NCBI GenBank assembly: GCA_035456265.1
Contig: DATIDP010000022.1
Span: forward strand, 1-28,586
Length of the DNA: 28,586 nt
Source: DASUPK01 sp035456265
GTDB taxonomy: Bacteria; Actinomycetota; Thermoleophilia; Solirubrobacterales; 70-9
Direction of reading: 5' to 3'
Shown: piece after piece, positions 21,659-28,586 of the stretch
Numbering within the stretch: the stretch's first letter is position 1
How the letters are laid out: each line of letters starts with the position of its first letter
Notes under the pieces: generated by a model
What the model saw: the letters and a program-made list of their open reading frames with translations, nothing else
What the model was told of the DNA's origin: nothing
Database searches by the model: none
Position numbers and translations under genes: made by a program

Positions 21659-22690
21659 ATGAGCGAGAAGACCGGCAACGAGCAGGTGCAGAGCTCTCCA
21701 TCGGAGAACCTCATAATCGTCGGCGGCGGCCCCGCCGGCTATACCGCCGCGCTCTACGCCGCTCGGGCCGAGCTGGAGCCGCTCGTCATCGAGGGCTTTC
21801 AGTGGGGCGGGCAGCTCCAGAACACGACCGACGTGGAGAACTACCCCGGTTACGTCGAGGGCGTGATGGGGCCCGAGATGATGAACCAGTTCAGGGCCCA
21901 GGCGGAGCGCTTCGGCGCCCGCTTCGTCACCGACGACGCCACCGAGCTCGAGCTGAGCGACCGCGGGGTCCACACCATTCGGGTCGGCAAGGACTCCTAC
22001 AAGGCCCGCGCCGTGATCCTCTCCATGGGCGCCGAGCCCAAGCGCCTCGGCATCCCTGGCGAGCTGGAGCTCGCCGGCAGCGGCGTTTCCACCTGCGGTG
22101 TCTGCGACGGCGCCTTCTTCAAGGGCGAGAACGTCGCCGTCATCGGCGGCGGCGACTCGGCTATGGAGGACTCGATCTTCGTCTCGAAGTTCGCGAACAA
22201 GCTGTTCTCGATCCACCGCCGAGACGAGTACCGGGCCTCGAAGATCATGCAGGACCGCGCCCGCCGGAAGGAGAACATCGAGTTCCTGACCCCGTATGTC
22301 CCGGTCGAGTTCGTCGCCGGCGACGACGGCAAGATCGCCAGGATCAGGCTGGAGCACGCCGAGACCGGCGAGGAGAAGGACCTCGACGTCGGCGGCGCCT
22401 TCGTCGCGATCGGCCACCGGCCGCGCTCCGAGCTGGTCGCGGGCCAGGTCGACCTCGACGATGAGGGCTACGTGATCGTTGAGGAGCCGTCGACGAAGAC
22501 CAAGCTCGCGGGCGTCTTCGCGGTCGGCGACCTCGTCGACCACACCTACCGCCAGGCCGTCACCGCCGCCGGCAGCGGTACCAAGGGCGCCCTCGACGCG
22601 GAGTGGTACCTGCGCGACATGCCGCCGGACCCCGAGGAGCACTGGGGCACCAACACCGGCGCCATCGTCGAGGCGGTCGAGGCGTCCTAG
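21659..22690 (+). CDS. trxB: Thioredoxin reductase
   Basis: The 343-residue flavoenzyme passes electrons from NADPH through FAD to thioredoxin. Visible elements in order are the FAD-binding GGGPAG (22-27), the redox dithiol CGVC (C146, C149) in STCGVCDGAFF, the NADPH-binding GGGDSAMED (163-171) with HRRDEYRAS for the 2'-phosphate, and the closing FAD motif AGVFAVGDLVD. The N terminus is about 15 residues longer than E. coli TrxB, as is the C-terminal end. The ATG is fixed by GAAAGGA 5 bases upstream. No thioredoxin gene adjoins it, so it serves a partner elsewhere. Confidence 0.95.
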   Translation: MSEKTGNEQVQSSPSENLIIVGGGPAGYTAALYAARAELEPLVIEGFQWGGQLQNTTDVENYPGYVEGVMGPEMMNQFRAQAERFGARFVTDDATELELSDRGVHTIRVGKDSYKARAVILSMGAEPKRLGIPGELELAGSGVSTCGVCDGAFFKGENVAVIGGGDSAMEDSIFVSKFANKLFSIHRRDEYRASKIMQDRARRKENIEFLTPYVPVEFVAGDDGKIARIRLEHAETGEEKDLDVGGAFVAIGHRPRSELVAGQVDLDDEGYVIVEEPSTKTKLAGVFAVGDLVDHTYRQAVTAAGSGTKGALDAEWYLRDMPPDPEEHWGTNTGAIVEAVEAS

Positions 22691-22743
22691 CAGCCGACCC
22701 TGGGCGGCGCGAGCGCTATGCGGGGAAAGCGGGCGATTGGAGC

Positions 22744-22769
22744 ATTGGGATCGCTATAGCGACCCCAAT
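22744..22769. terminator. 26-bp near-perfect palindrome between convergent genes
   Basis: ATTGGG and CCCAAT flank the perfect 12-base palindrome TCGCTATAGCGA, with a single A/C mismatch on each side joint. The element lies between trxB and the convergent secreted hydrolase, 54 and 44 bases from the two stops. It could form a strong hairpin on either transcript and serve as bidirectional terminator, though T-tracts are absent; a protein-binding site is the alternative. Confidence 0.55.
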
Positions 22770-22812
22770 CCTTCAGTCATGCCCATTGGTGTGCCGCGGC
22801 CGAGCTGCGGCG

Positions 22813-25020
22813 CTAGCCGCCGAACGCCCGGCAGGGCTCACCCCGCAGGGCGGGGCAGGGCGGCAGGGGCGTCGGGGCCGAGACTCCCGGTATCAACGGG
22901 AGGATCAGGCGCGAGGGGCGTTTGTGCGAGAGCGCGATCGTGACCCGGGCGTTGTGCTGCGGCACCGTCTCGGCGAACGCCCAGACGGGCTGGTCGCCGA
23001 CGGGGGCGCTGACCGTGACCCGGATCCGCGAGCCCGCCCGGTACATGTGTCCCTGGTAGTAGAGGGGGATGATTAGCTTTGAGAAGCGGCCCTTGGGGAG
23101 CTTGGCGATGTCCTCTCGGCGCAGGCTCAGCACCGGTTTCAAGAGGGTGCTCTTGCGAGAATCGAGTTGGCGCCTGCTGGCGCGTAGATAACCGCTCTGG
23201 ACGTAGGTCTCCTTGCCGTCCGGTCGGACCTCCGAGATCGTCACCTGGAGGTCGACGTCCGAGGCCTTCGCCCTGACCCATGCGTGCACCGCGCCCGCGC
23301 CGATGATGGCGGCGTCGCGGCCCAGGGGCGGTGTCACGAACGAAGCCGCGGTGCCGGCCGGAGGCTGGCGCCAGTCAAAGCTCGGGTGAGCCGTCCAGAG
23401 GTCGCCGCTGCCGGTGTCCGACCCGGCGAAGTCGGTCGCCGGACGTGCAGCCCTGTCCCAGGTGAAGCTCGTGCTGCCGCCCTTCCCGCCCTTCCTGGCG
23501 GGCTTCGGTGTCATCAGGCCATTCGGCCTGAAGAACCATGACCGCGGCTTGGTCTTCGGGATCGGGAAGCGATTGAAGAAGCGCTCGAAGCCGGGATACG
23601 GGACGCCCGGCGCGCCGCCCGCTCCGTTGTCGAACAGGACCCGAATGGACGGCTGGCCCTGGAATAGGTTCAGGGCAGCCTCATAGCTGGGCTGGTTCTG
23701 AATCGGATCGGGGGGCAGCGCTACCCCTGGAATACCCATCACCTCTTGGTAGATGGATGGCGCCGCCGCCGCGGCCAGGGGAGGCAGCTGGGGTCTTCGT
23801 TCGGCGACATAGAGCTCGAGGAAGTCGAACCAGCGGTTGAAGGTCTCGGGGTCGAGCGAGTCGACGTGCAGGCCGTTGGCGAAGGTGAACCACTTCTTCC
23901 TCGTGCCGGTGAAGCGATTCGCGAGGTTGGCGCAGTGGCCGCCGGTCTGCTCATCCTCGAACTGGCACGCCATGAACACCGGGACGCCGATCCGCTTTAC
24001 GAAGGTGGATGGGGAGAGCGGGTCCGCCACCTTCGGGCGGTAAACGTTGTTGTTGCGAATCCTTCCCGTCAGATTCGCAGCGGCGGTATGGAGCACCTGG
24101 TTGGCCTTGCAGATCTGGTCGCCATCCTGGATGCGCTGCCAGGCCCAGGCCTGTCCCTCACTCGGTGACGCCGGCTTCGCGTCGTCCTGCCGGTCCAGAG
24201 CCCACTGCACCGCAAAGCCGGTGTTGAGGATGCCGCCGGGATAGAGCGTGGTCGCGGTGTTGTCGATCACTGACAGCGGCGTGATCGCGGCGAGGTGCGG
24301 TGGCCTGGTCGCGCCGACGAAGAGCTGGCTGATGCCGCCGTAGGAGACCCCGGCCATGCCCACCCGGTTGTGCAGCACCCAGGGCTGGCGGGCGGCCGTC
24401 TCGACCACGTCATAGCCGTCGAGGCTCTGCAGTCGCTCGAAGTAGTCGAAGGCTCCACCGGAGCAGCCCGTGCCGCGCATGTTCACGTCTACCACTGCGT
24501 AGCCGAGCAGATTGAGAAGCGGGCTGATCCCGCTCTGAGCGCCCGAGGGCCGCGCATAGCCGTACCCCGAGTACTCGACCACCGTCGGGTAGGGACCATC
24601 TTCCGGCGGGCCGGGCAGCCGGACGTCCAGGGCGAGAATGGTGCCGTCCCGGGTGTACATGTAGCCGTACCCGCCAGCGGGCAGGGTCTGGTTGTAGATC
24701 GACGTGTTCTTCGGCGCCGCCCTGTCGCGCATTACGCCGACACGAACCGAGAGCGATCCGTCGGCCGCGCGGACCCGATATCCCTTGCCGGCCGGGACTC
24801 CGCGGAAGACGACCCCGCCCAGGGTGCCCACGGGCTTCTTCGAGACGACCTTCCCCTTGCGAACGAGCCGCAGGCTCGTTCCGGCCTGGGCCCCGGTGAC
24901 GTAGACCTGGTTGACGCTGCCGTGTACCGCCAGGCTGTTCGCCGCGGAGGCGCCCGCGGGCGGGATCGCAACGATCGCCAGCGCCGCCAGCAGAGCCGGC
25001 GCGGTCGCCCTCTTCAGCAC
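22813..25020 (-). CDS. Secreted CocE/NonD-type (S15) alpha/beta hydrolase
   Basis: A 735-residue exported serine hydrolase. A signal peptide (residues 1-27, core ALLAALAIVAIPPAGASA) is followed by a small beta domain (28-95), the catalytic alpha/beta fold and a C-terminal jelly-roll-like domain of the X-Pro dipeptidyl-peptidase type (from about 500; VTISEVRPDG, GSRIRVTVSAP). The nucleophile is S226 in AGVSYGG; the oxyanion region is DVNMRGTGCSGG; D356 and H385 (NGLHVDS) are likely triad partners. The family cleaves esters or acyl-peptide bonds; the substrate cannot be told. The GTG at 25020 is chosen because GGGGAG lies 6 bases upstream and the signal follows. It is divergent from the P450 gene. 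Confidence 0.85.
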   Translation of the reverse strand: MLKRATAPALLAALAIVAIPPAGASAANSLAVHGSVNQVYVTGAQAGTSLRLVRKGKVVSKKPVGTLGGVVFRGVPAGKGYRVRAADGSLSVRVGVMRDRAAPKNTSIYNQTLPAGGYGYMYTRDGTILALDVRLPGPPEDGPYPTVVEYSGYGYARPSGAQSGISPLLNLLGYAVVDVNMRGTGCSGGAFDYFERLQSLDGYDVVETAARQPWVLHNRVGMAGVSYGGISQLFVGATRPPHLAAITPLSVIDNTATTLYPGGILNTGFAVQWALDRQDDAKPASPSEGQAWAWQRIQDGDQICKANQVLHTAAANLTGRIRNNNVYRPKVADPLSPSTFVKRIGVPVFMACQFEDEQTGGHCANLANRFTGTRKKWFTFANGLHVDSLDPETFNRWFDFLELYVAERRPQLPPLAAAAAPSIYQEVMGIPGVALPPDPIQNQPSYEAALNLFQGQPSIRVLFDNGAGGAPGVPYPGFERFFNRFPIPKTKPRSWFFRPNGLMTPKPARKGGKGGSTSFTWDRAARPATDFAGSDTGSGDLWTAHPSFDWRQPPAGTAASFVTPPLGRDAAIIGAGAVHAWVRAKASDVDLQVTISEVRPDGKETYVQSGYLRASRRQLDSRKSTLLKPVLSLRREDIAKLPKGRFSKLIIPLYYQGHMYRAGSRIRVTVSAPVGDQPVWAFAETVPQHNARVTIALSHKRPSRLILPLIPGVSAPTPLPPCPALRGEPCRAFGG

Positions 25021-25131
25021 CTCGCGCTCCCCGCGCAACCCATCCCGCCGCCTTTCCTTGGCCTGCAGTCCTCGCAGTAGGGCGCCAAGCATAATCTGAA
25101 CCGTGGGCATCGCGACCTCCGATGATGCGAG

Positions 25132-26493
25132 GTGCGCCGCAGGCGAAGCCGAGGCGCAACCCGTGCGCTGTCGGTCCCACCGGCAGCGACGCCGCAGCTT
25201 CCCCCGGGCCCCGACTGGTCCGTCGCGCGAACGACCTGGCACTGGTGGCGGCGGCCGCTCCAGACCCTTGACCACTGCCACGCCCGCTACGGGGACATCT
25301 TCACCATCCGCCTCCCGTACGAGGGGACCTGGGTCTTCGTCTCCGATCCCGATGCGGTCAAGCAGGTCTTCACCGGCGATCCGAATCTGCTCCACGCCGG
25401 AGCGGCGAACATCGTCCTCCTGCCGGTGCTCGGCGAGCACTCGGTGCTGCTGCTCGACGAGCCCGAGCACATGGCCCAGCGCAAGCTGATGCTGCCGCCC
25501 TTCCACGGCAAGCGGATGCAGGCCTACCGCGAGGTGATGGCGCGGGCAGCGGTCGAGGAGATCGATCGCTGGCCCTCGGGCGAGCCGATCCGAATGCGGC
25601 CACGGATGCAGGCGGTGACCCTGGAGGTCATCCTGCGCGCCGTCTTCGGGGTGGACGAGGGGAACCGGCTCATCCGCTTGCGCGATCAGCTTCGCGGCAC
25701 GCTCAACCTGCTCGCCGATCCGCGGCGGGCGATCCTCATGGTGGTGCTCGGGCCCAAGAGGCTCCGGCGCCTCCCCTGGTTCCGCCGCAAGATGGAGCGA
25801 GTCGACCGCCTGATCTTCGAGGAGATCTCCGCTCGCAGGGGCGCTCCCGACCTGGCTGAGCGGGAGGACATCCTCTCGCTGCTCCTGCGGGCGACGCATG
25901 AGAACGGCCGGCCGATGAGCGACCGCGAGCTGCGGGATGAGCTGATGACGTTGCTCGTCGCGGGGCACGAGACGACGGCGACCGCGCTCTCCTGGGCGGT
26001 GGAGCTGCTCGCCCGCCATTCCGCCCAGCTCGAGCGTCTCGAGGCCGACGTCGCCGGGGGCGACGGCGCCTACCTCGACGGGGTGATCAAGGAGACGCTC
26101 CGGCTTCGCCCGGTGATCGCGCTGGTCCTGCGCAAGTTGGTGGAGCCGATGGAGATCGGGGGCCGGCTGCTCCCGGCGGGCGTCTCCGTTGCGCCGTCGA
26201 TCTACCTGGTCCACCGCCGGCCGGACATCTACCCCGAGCCCGAGCGGTTCCGGCCCGAGCGCTTCCTCGAGCAGCCGGCCGGCACATACACGTGGATCCC
26301 CTTCGGCGGGGGAGTGCGCCGCTGCCTCGGCGGGGCGTTCGCAGAGCTCGAGATGCAGGTCGTCCTCCGGGAGCTGGTGGCGCGGCGCAGGCTGCGTTCG
26401 GTCGGCGGCGAGCCGGAGCATTCGGTGAGGAGCACGATCACCAACGTCCCGAGCCGGGGCGCGGAGGTGATCGCGGTCTCACGAACGGCCTGA
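25132..26493 (+). CDS. Cytochrome P450
   Basis: The 453-residue heme monooxygenase has the expected landmarks: the Pro-rich hinge LPPGP (23-27), the I-helix AGHETTA (277-283) with acid-alcohol pair for oxygen activation, ExxR (E321-R324 in KETLRLRP), the PERF region (376-378), and heme-binding FGGGVRRCLGG with C398. The layout resembles the bacterial CYP groups related to fatty-acid and terpene hydroxylases; there is no fused reductase, so external ferredoxin or flavodoxin partners are needed. None is adjacent. The start GTG at 25132 has only a weak ribosome site; a shorter start is possible because the first 20 residues are Arg/Ala-rich. The EamA gene follows 20 bases later. Confidence 0.92.
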   Translation: MRRRRSRGATRALSVPPAATPQLPPGPDWSVARTTWHWWRRPLQTLDHCHARYGDIFTIRLPYEGTWVFVSDPDAVKQVFTGDPNLLHAGAANIVLLPVLGEHSVLLLDEPEHMAQRKLMLPPFHGKRMQAYREVMARAAVEEIDRWPSGEPIRMRPRMQAVTLEVILRAVFGVDEGNRLIRLRDQLRGTLNLLADPRRAILMVVLGPKRLRRLPWFRRKMERVDRLIFEEISARRGAPDLAEREDILSLLLRATHENGRPMSDRELRDELMTLLVAGHETTATALSWAVELLARHSAQLERLEADVAGGDGAYLDGVIKETLRLRPVIALVLRKLVEPMEIGGRLLPAGVSVAPSIYLVHRRPDIYPEPERFRPERFLEQPAGTYTWIPFGGGVRRCLGGAFAELEMQVVLRELVARRRLRSVGGEPEHSVRSTITNVPSRGAEVIAVSRTA

Positions 26494-26514
26494 GCCCGTC
26501 GTTACCTTGGGCGG

Positions 26515-27432
26515 ATGGATCGTCGCGCCTGGTTATCGCTGCTCGCACTCGGCGCCATCTGGGGGGCGTCCTACATGTTCATAGCGATCGGGCTCCGCGA
26601 CCTCTCGCCGGGGATGGTCGCCTTCCTCCGGATCGCGCTGGCAGCGGTCGTCCTGATTCCGGTCGCGGCCGCCCGGGGCGCCCTCTCCGGAGCCCGTCGC
26701 TACCTCGGCTGGCTCGTGCTCGTCGGCGCCATCCAGGTCGCCGGTCCTTTCATCCTGATCTCCGCCGGCGAGGAGGAGATCAACTCCTCCCTCGCCGGGA
26801 TCCTCGTCGCGGCCGCGCCGCTGTGGACCGCGGTGCTCGCGATCTGGGTCGACCACGAGGAGCGCTCCCAGGGTCTGCGGCTGATCGGGGTCCTGATCGG
26901 CTTCGCCGGAGTCGGGCTGCTGCTCGGCGTGGACCTCGGCGGAGGCGGGTCCGAGCTGCTCGGCGGCCTCGGCGTCGTGGCGGCGGCCCTCGGCTACGCC
27001 ATCGGTGGCTTCCTCGTCAAGCACCGATTGACGGGGATGGAGCCACTCGGCATGTCGGGGCTCGTGATGGTGGCGAGCGCGCTGCTCCTCCTGCCGGTCG
27101 CGGTCGCCACGGCGCCGGACTCCTCTCCCAGCCTCGGCCCCGTCGCGGCCGTGACGGCCCTCGGGGTGGTCGGGACCGGGTTCGCGTTCGCGATCTTCTA
27201 CCGGCTGATCTCCACGGTGGGGCTGGCCCGGACGCTGCTCGTCACCTACATCGCTCCTGGCTTCGCGATCGTCTACGGCGCCCTGTTCCTGTCGGAGGCG
27301 ATCACCCCGGCGACGATCGGCGGTCTGGTGCTGATCCTCGCCGGATCCTGGCTCTCGGTGGAGGGCCGGATGCCCGGACGTCGCCGCCGCTGGACGCGGG
27401 AGGAGCTAGCCGCCCGCCCGCTCTCGGAGTAG
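26515..27432 (+). CDS. EamA-family (DMT) transporter
   Basis: A 305-residue membrane protein with ten predicted helices in two homologous EamA halves (about 5-138 and 150-282). The family signature near the N terminus, ALGAIWGASYMFIAIGL, is clear. Members of the drug/metabolite transporter superfamily export amino acids, nucleosides or small metabolites by proton or exchange mechanisms; specificity is not readable here. The ATG at 26515 begins 21 bases after the P450 stop, so both may be cotranscribed. Its last 27 bases overlap the 3' end of the convergent dehydrogenase gene. The C-terminal tail is basic (GRRRRWTREEL). Confidence 0.88.
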   Translation: MDRRAWLSLLALGAIWGASYMFIAIGLRDLSPGMVAFLRIALAAVVLIPVAAARGALSGARRYLGWLVLVGAIQVAGPFILISAGEEEINSSLAGILVAAAPLWTAVLAIWVDHEERSQGLRLIGVLIGFAGVGLLLGVDLGGGGSELLGGLGVVAAALGYAIGGFLVKHRLTGMEPLGMSGLVMVASALLLLPVAVATAPDSSPSLGPVAAVTALGVVGTGFAFAIFYRLISTVGLARTLLVTYIAPGFAIVYGALFLSEAITPATIGGLVLILAGSWLSVEGRMPGRRRRWTREELAARPLSE

Positions 27433-28586
27433 CGCAGCTGGGCGGTAGGCCTCGCCCTGCAGCTCCCGGAGCTCCTCGAGGACCCCGAGGGCGCGGCTCC
27501 AGCCGAGGCGCTCGCCCCACTCGAGCGAGCCGATCGGCCAGTTGTAGCCCAGGCGCATCGCCGTGTTGATGTCGTCCGCCGACGCGACGCGCTCGCCCAG
27601 CGCGAAGCACGCCTCGTTGGCGATCGTCGCTCCTAGCCTGGTGAGGACGGCCGGAGCGTTGGAGCCGGCGACCTCCTCGAGCTCGTCCTCGTCGAAGATC
27701 GGCCGGTCGGCCTCGATCTCGGGGTCGCGCGGGCGGTGAGGCTCGTCGGTCTCGTAGGGGTAGAAGCCGCGGCCGGTCTTTCGTCCCAGCCGGCCGGAGG
27801 CGACCATGCGCGCGTGGAGCGGCACCGGACGCCAGCGCGGCTCGCCGAAGGACTGTTCCCAGAAAGAGCGCGCGACGGCGAAGTTCACGTCGATCCCGAT
27901 CAGATCCATCAGCTCGAATGGGCCCATCCGCAACCCGGCGCCGAGCCGCACGATCCTGTCGATCTCGTCGTGCGGCGCGATTTCCTCGGAGAGCATTCGC
28001 AGCGACTCGAGGAAGAACGGCCGCACGCAGCGGTTCGCGACGAAGCCGACCGAGTCGCGGGCGCGGATCGGAGTGCGGCCCATCCCGCGACCGACCTCGG
28101 TGGCGAGCTCGAGCGCCGCCTCGCCGCTCTCGTCGCCCGCGACGATCTCCACCAGCTGCATCAGCGCAGGGGGATTGAAGAAGTGCATGCCGACGATTCG
28201 CCGAGGCTCGGGGACGGCGGAGGCGATCGCGGCCACCGACAGGGAGGAGGTGTTGGTCGCCAGGACCGCGTCGGGACCGCAGACCGACGCGAGGCGCTCG
28301 AACAGGTTGCGCTTCAGCTCGAGGTCCTCCGGCGCTGCCTCGATCACCAACTCACAGTCCCCAAGCACCTCGATCAGGGTGTCGGTGCGGATCCGCTCGA
28401 GCGCCTCAGCCGCCTCCGTCTCGCTCCACCGCCCGCGCTCGGCGCCTCGGCGCACGGAGTCGCGGAGCAGTTCGAGCCCGCGCGCGAGCTGCTTCTCGTC
28501 GATCTCATACAGGTGGGTCTCGTAGCCGCCCAGCGCGGCGATCTGCGCTATTCCCGCCCCCATCGTCCCGGCCCCGACGACGCCCA
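27406..28586 (-). CDS. 3-hydroxyacyl-CoA dehydrogenase (two C-terminal domains), partial
   Basis: The gene enters from the right edge, so the first few residues are missing; about 393 are visible. The NAD-binding motif GVVGAGTMGAGIAQ opens the Rossmann domain. Conserved active-site residues follow: Ser in NTSSLSV, His in GMHFFNPP and the VEIV segment. A first C-terminal helical domain (RDSVGFVANRC) is followed by a second copy (about 300-375, with ASADDINTAMRLGYNWPIGSLEW), the longer PaaH-like architecture instead of the 280-residue type. It oxidises 3-hydroxyacyl-CoA to 3-oxoacyl-CoA in fatty-acid or phenylacetate-type degradation; the exact chain length is unknown. Confidence 0.92.
   Translation of the reverse strand, partial: GVVGAGTMGAGIAQIAALGGYETHLYEIDEKQLARGLELLRDSVRRGAERGRWSETEAAEALERIRTDTLIEVLGDCELVIEAAPEDLELKRNLFERLASVCGPDAVLATNTSSLSVAAIASAVPEPRRIVGMHFFNPPALMQLVEIVAGDESGEAALELATEVGRGMGRTPIRARDSVGFVANRCVRPFFLESLRMLSEEIAPHDEIDRIVRLGAGLRMGPFELMDLIGIDVNFAVARSFWEQSFGEPRWRPVPLHARMVASGRLGRKTGRGFYPYETDEPHRPRDPEIEADRPIFDEDELEEVAGSNAPAVLTRLGATIANEACFALGERVASADDINTAMRLGYNWPIGSLEWGERLGWSRALGVLEELRELQGEAYRPAALLRERAGG

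Noticed and set aside
25021..26421. A 5' extension of the secreted hydrolase frame (to about 1200 residues) antisense to the P450 gene
   Set aside because: A GTG with ribosome site followed by a clear signal peptide sits at 25020, and the extension overlaps the P450 coding sequence on the opposite strand.
1..28586. tRNA, rRNA, CRISPR arrays and insertion sequences
   Set aside because: I saw no cloverleaf with a CCA-type acceptor end, no rRNA-like conserved sequence, no regularly spaced repeats and no transposase motifs; a dedicated covariance search could still find a short RNA.

Overview
The window is GC-rich (roughly two thirds or more by eye), with GTG and TTG starts and strong G/C preference at third codon positions. 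Gene content (an actinobacterial ctaC-ctaD-ctaA-ctaB cluster, R2-like ligand-binding oxidase, SnoaL-like paralogues beginning MSQENVE, a LexA box of the form CGAAC-N4-GTTCG) points to an actinomycete, most likely class Thermoleophilia (Solirubrobacterales). That placement is inference from gene style, not from a marker gene. I saw no rRNA, tRNA, CRISPR array or transposase.

Layout. (a) 1-1467, minus strand: five tightly overlapping genes, beginning with an excisionase-type helix-turn-helix protein and ending at the left edge in a protein with a HEAAH zinc-protease motif; probably part of an integrated element. (b) 1.5-4.8 kb: a loose region of very small genes (several two-helix membrane proteins, a 38-residue Trp-rich protein), non-coding stretches, one intact SnoaL-like gene and three broken SnoaL-like remnants. 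(c) 4.8-11.05 kb: a respiratory block with a diheme cytochrome c lipoprotein, a CBS-domain protein, and a minus-strand operon running ctaC-like, ctaD-like, ctaA, ctaB, a 36-residue one-helix protein and an 88-residue two-helix protein. (d) 11.2-14.6 kb: a tandem SCP2-R2lox fusion, DNA polymerase IV under a LexA box, and a small secreted protein. (e) 14.7-19.3 kb: a benzoylformate-decarboxylase-like ThDP enzyme followed by a 968-residue FAD/Fe-S 2-hydroxy-acid dehydrogenase. (f) 19.4-28.6 kb: a PAP2-type membrane phosphatase/transferase, an LPG-synthase-type membrane protein, thioredoxin reductase, a secreted CocE/S15 hydrolase, a cytochrome P450, an EamA transporter and a 3-hydroxyacyl-CoA dehydrogenase cut by the right edge.

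The main discovery candidate is in block (c). The ctaD-like and ctaC-like products align well over their length with cytochrome c oxidase subunits I and II, yet every canonical metal ligand of subunit I (six histidines of heme a, heme a3 and CuB, plus the HPEVY tyrosine) and nearly all CuA ligands of subunit II (both Cys, the Glu and the second His) are replaced, in intact, translationally coupled reading frames. The neighbouring heme A synthase keeps its four heme-ligand histidines. This looks like a conserved metal-free heme-copper-oxidase-like complex, or one with a different cofactor, encoded with a functional heme A pathway and two tiny membrane proteins. The divergent neighbour, a fusion of two lipid-binding SCP2 domains to an R2lox oxidase, is the second most interesting item.
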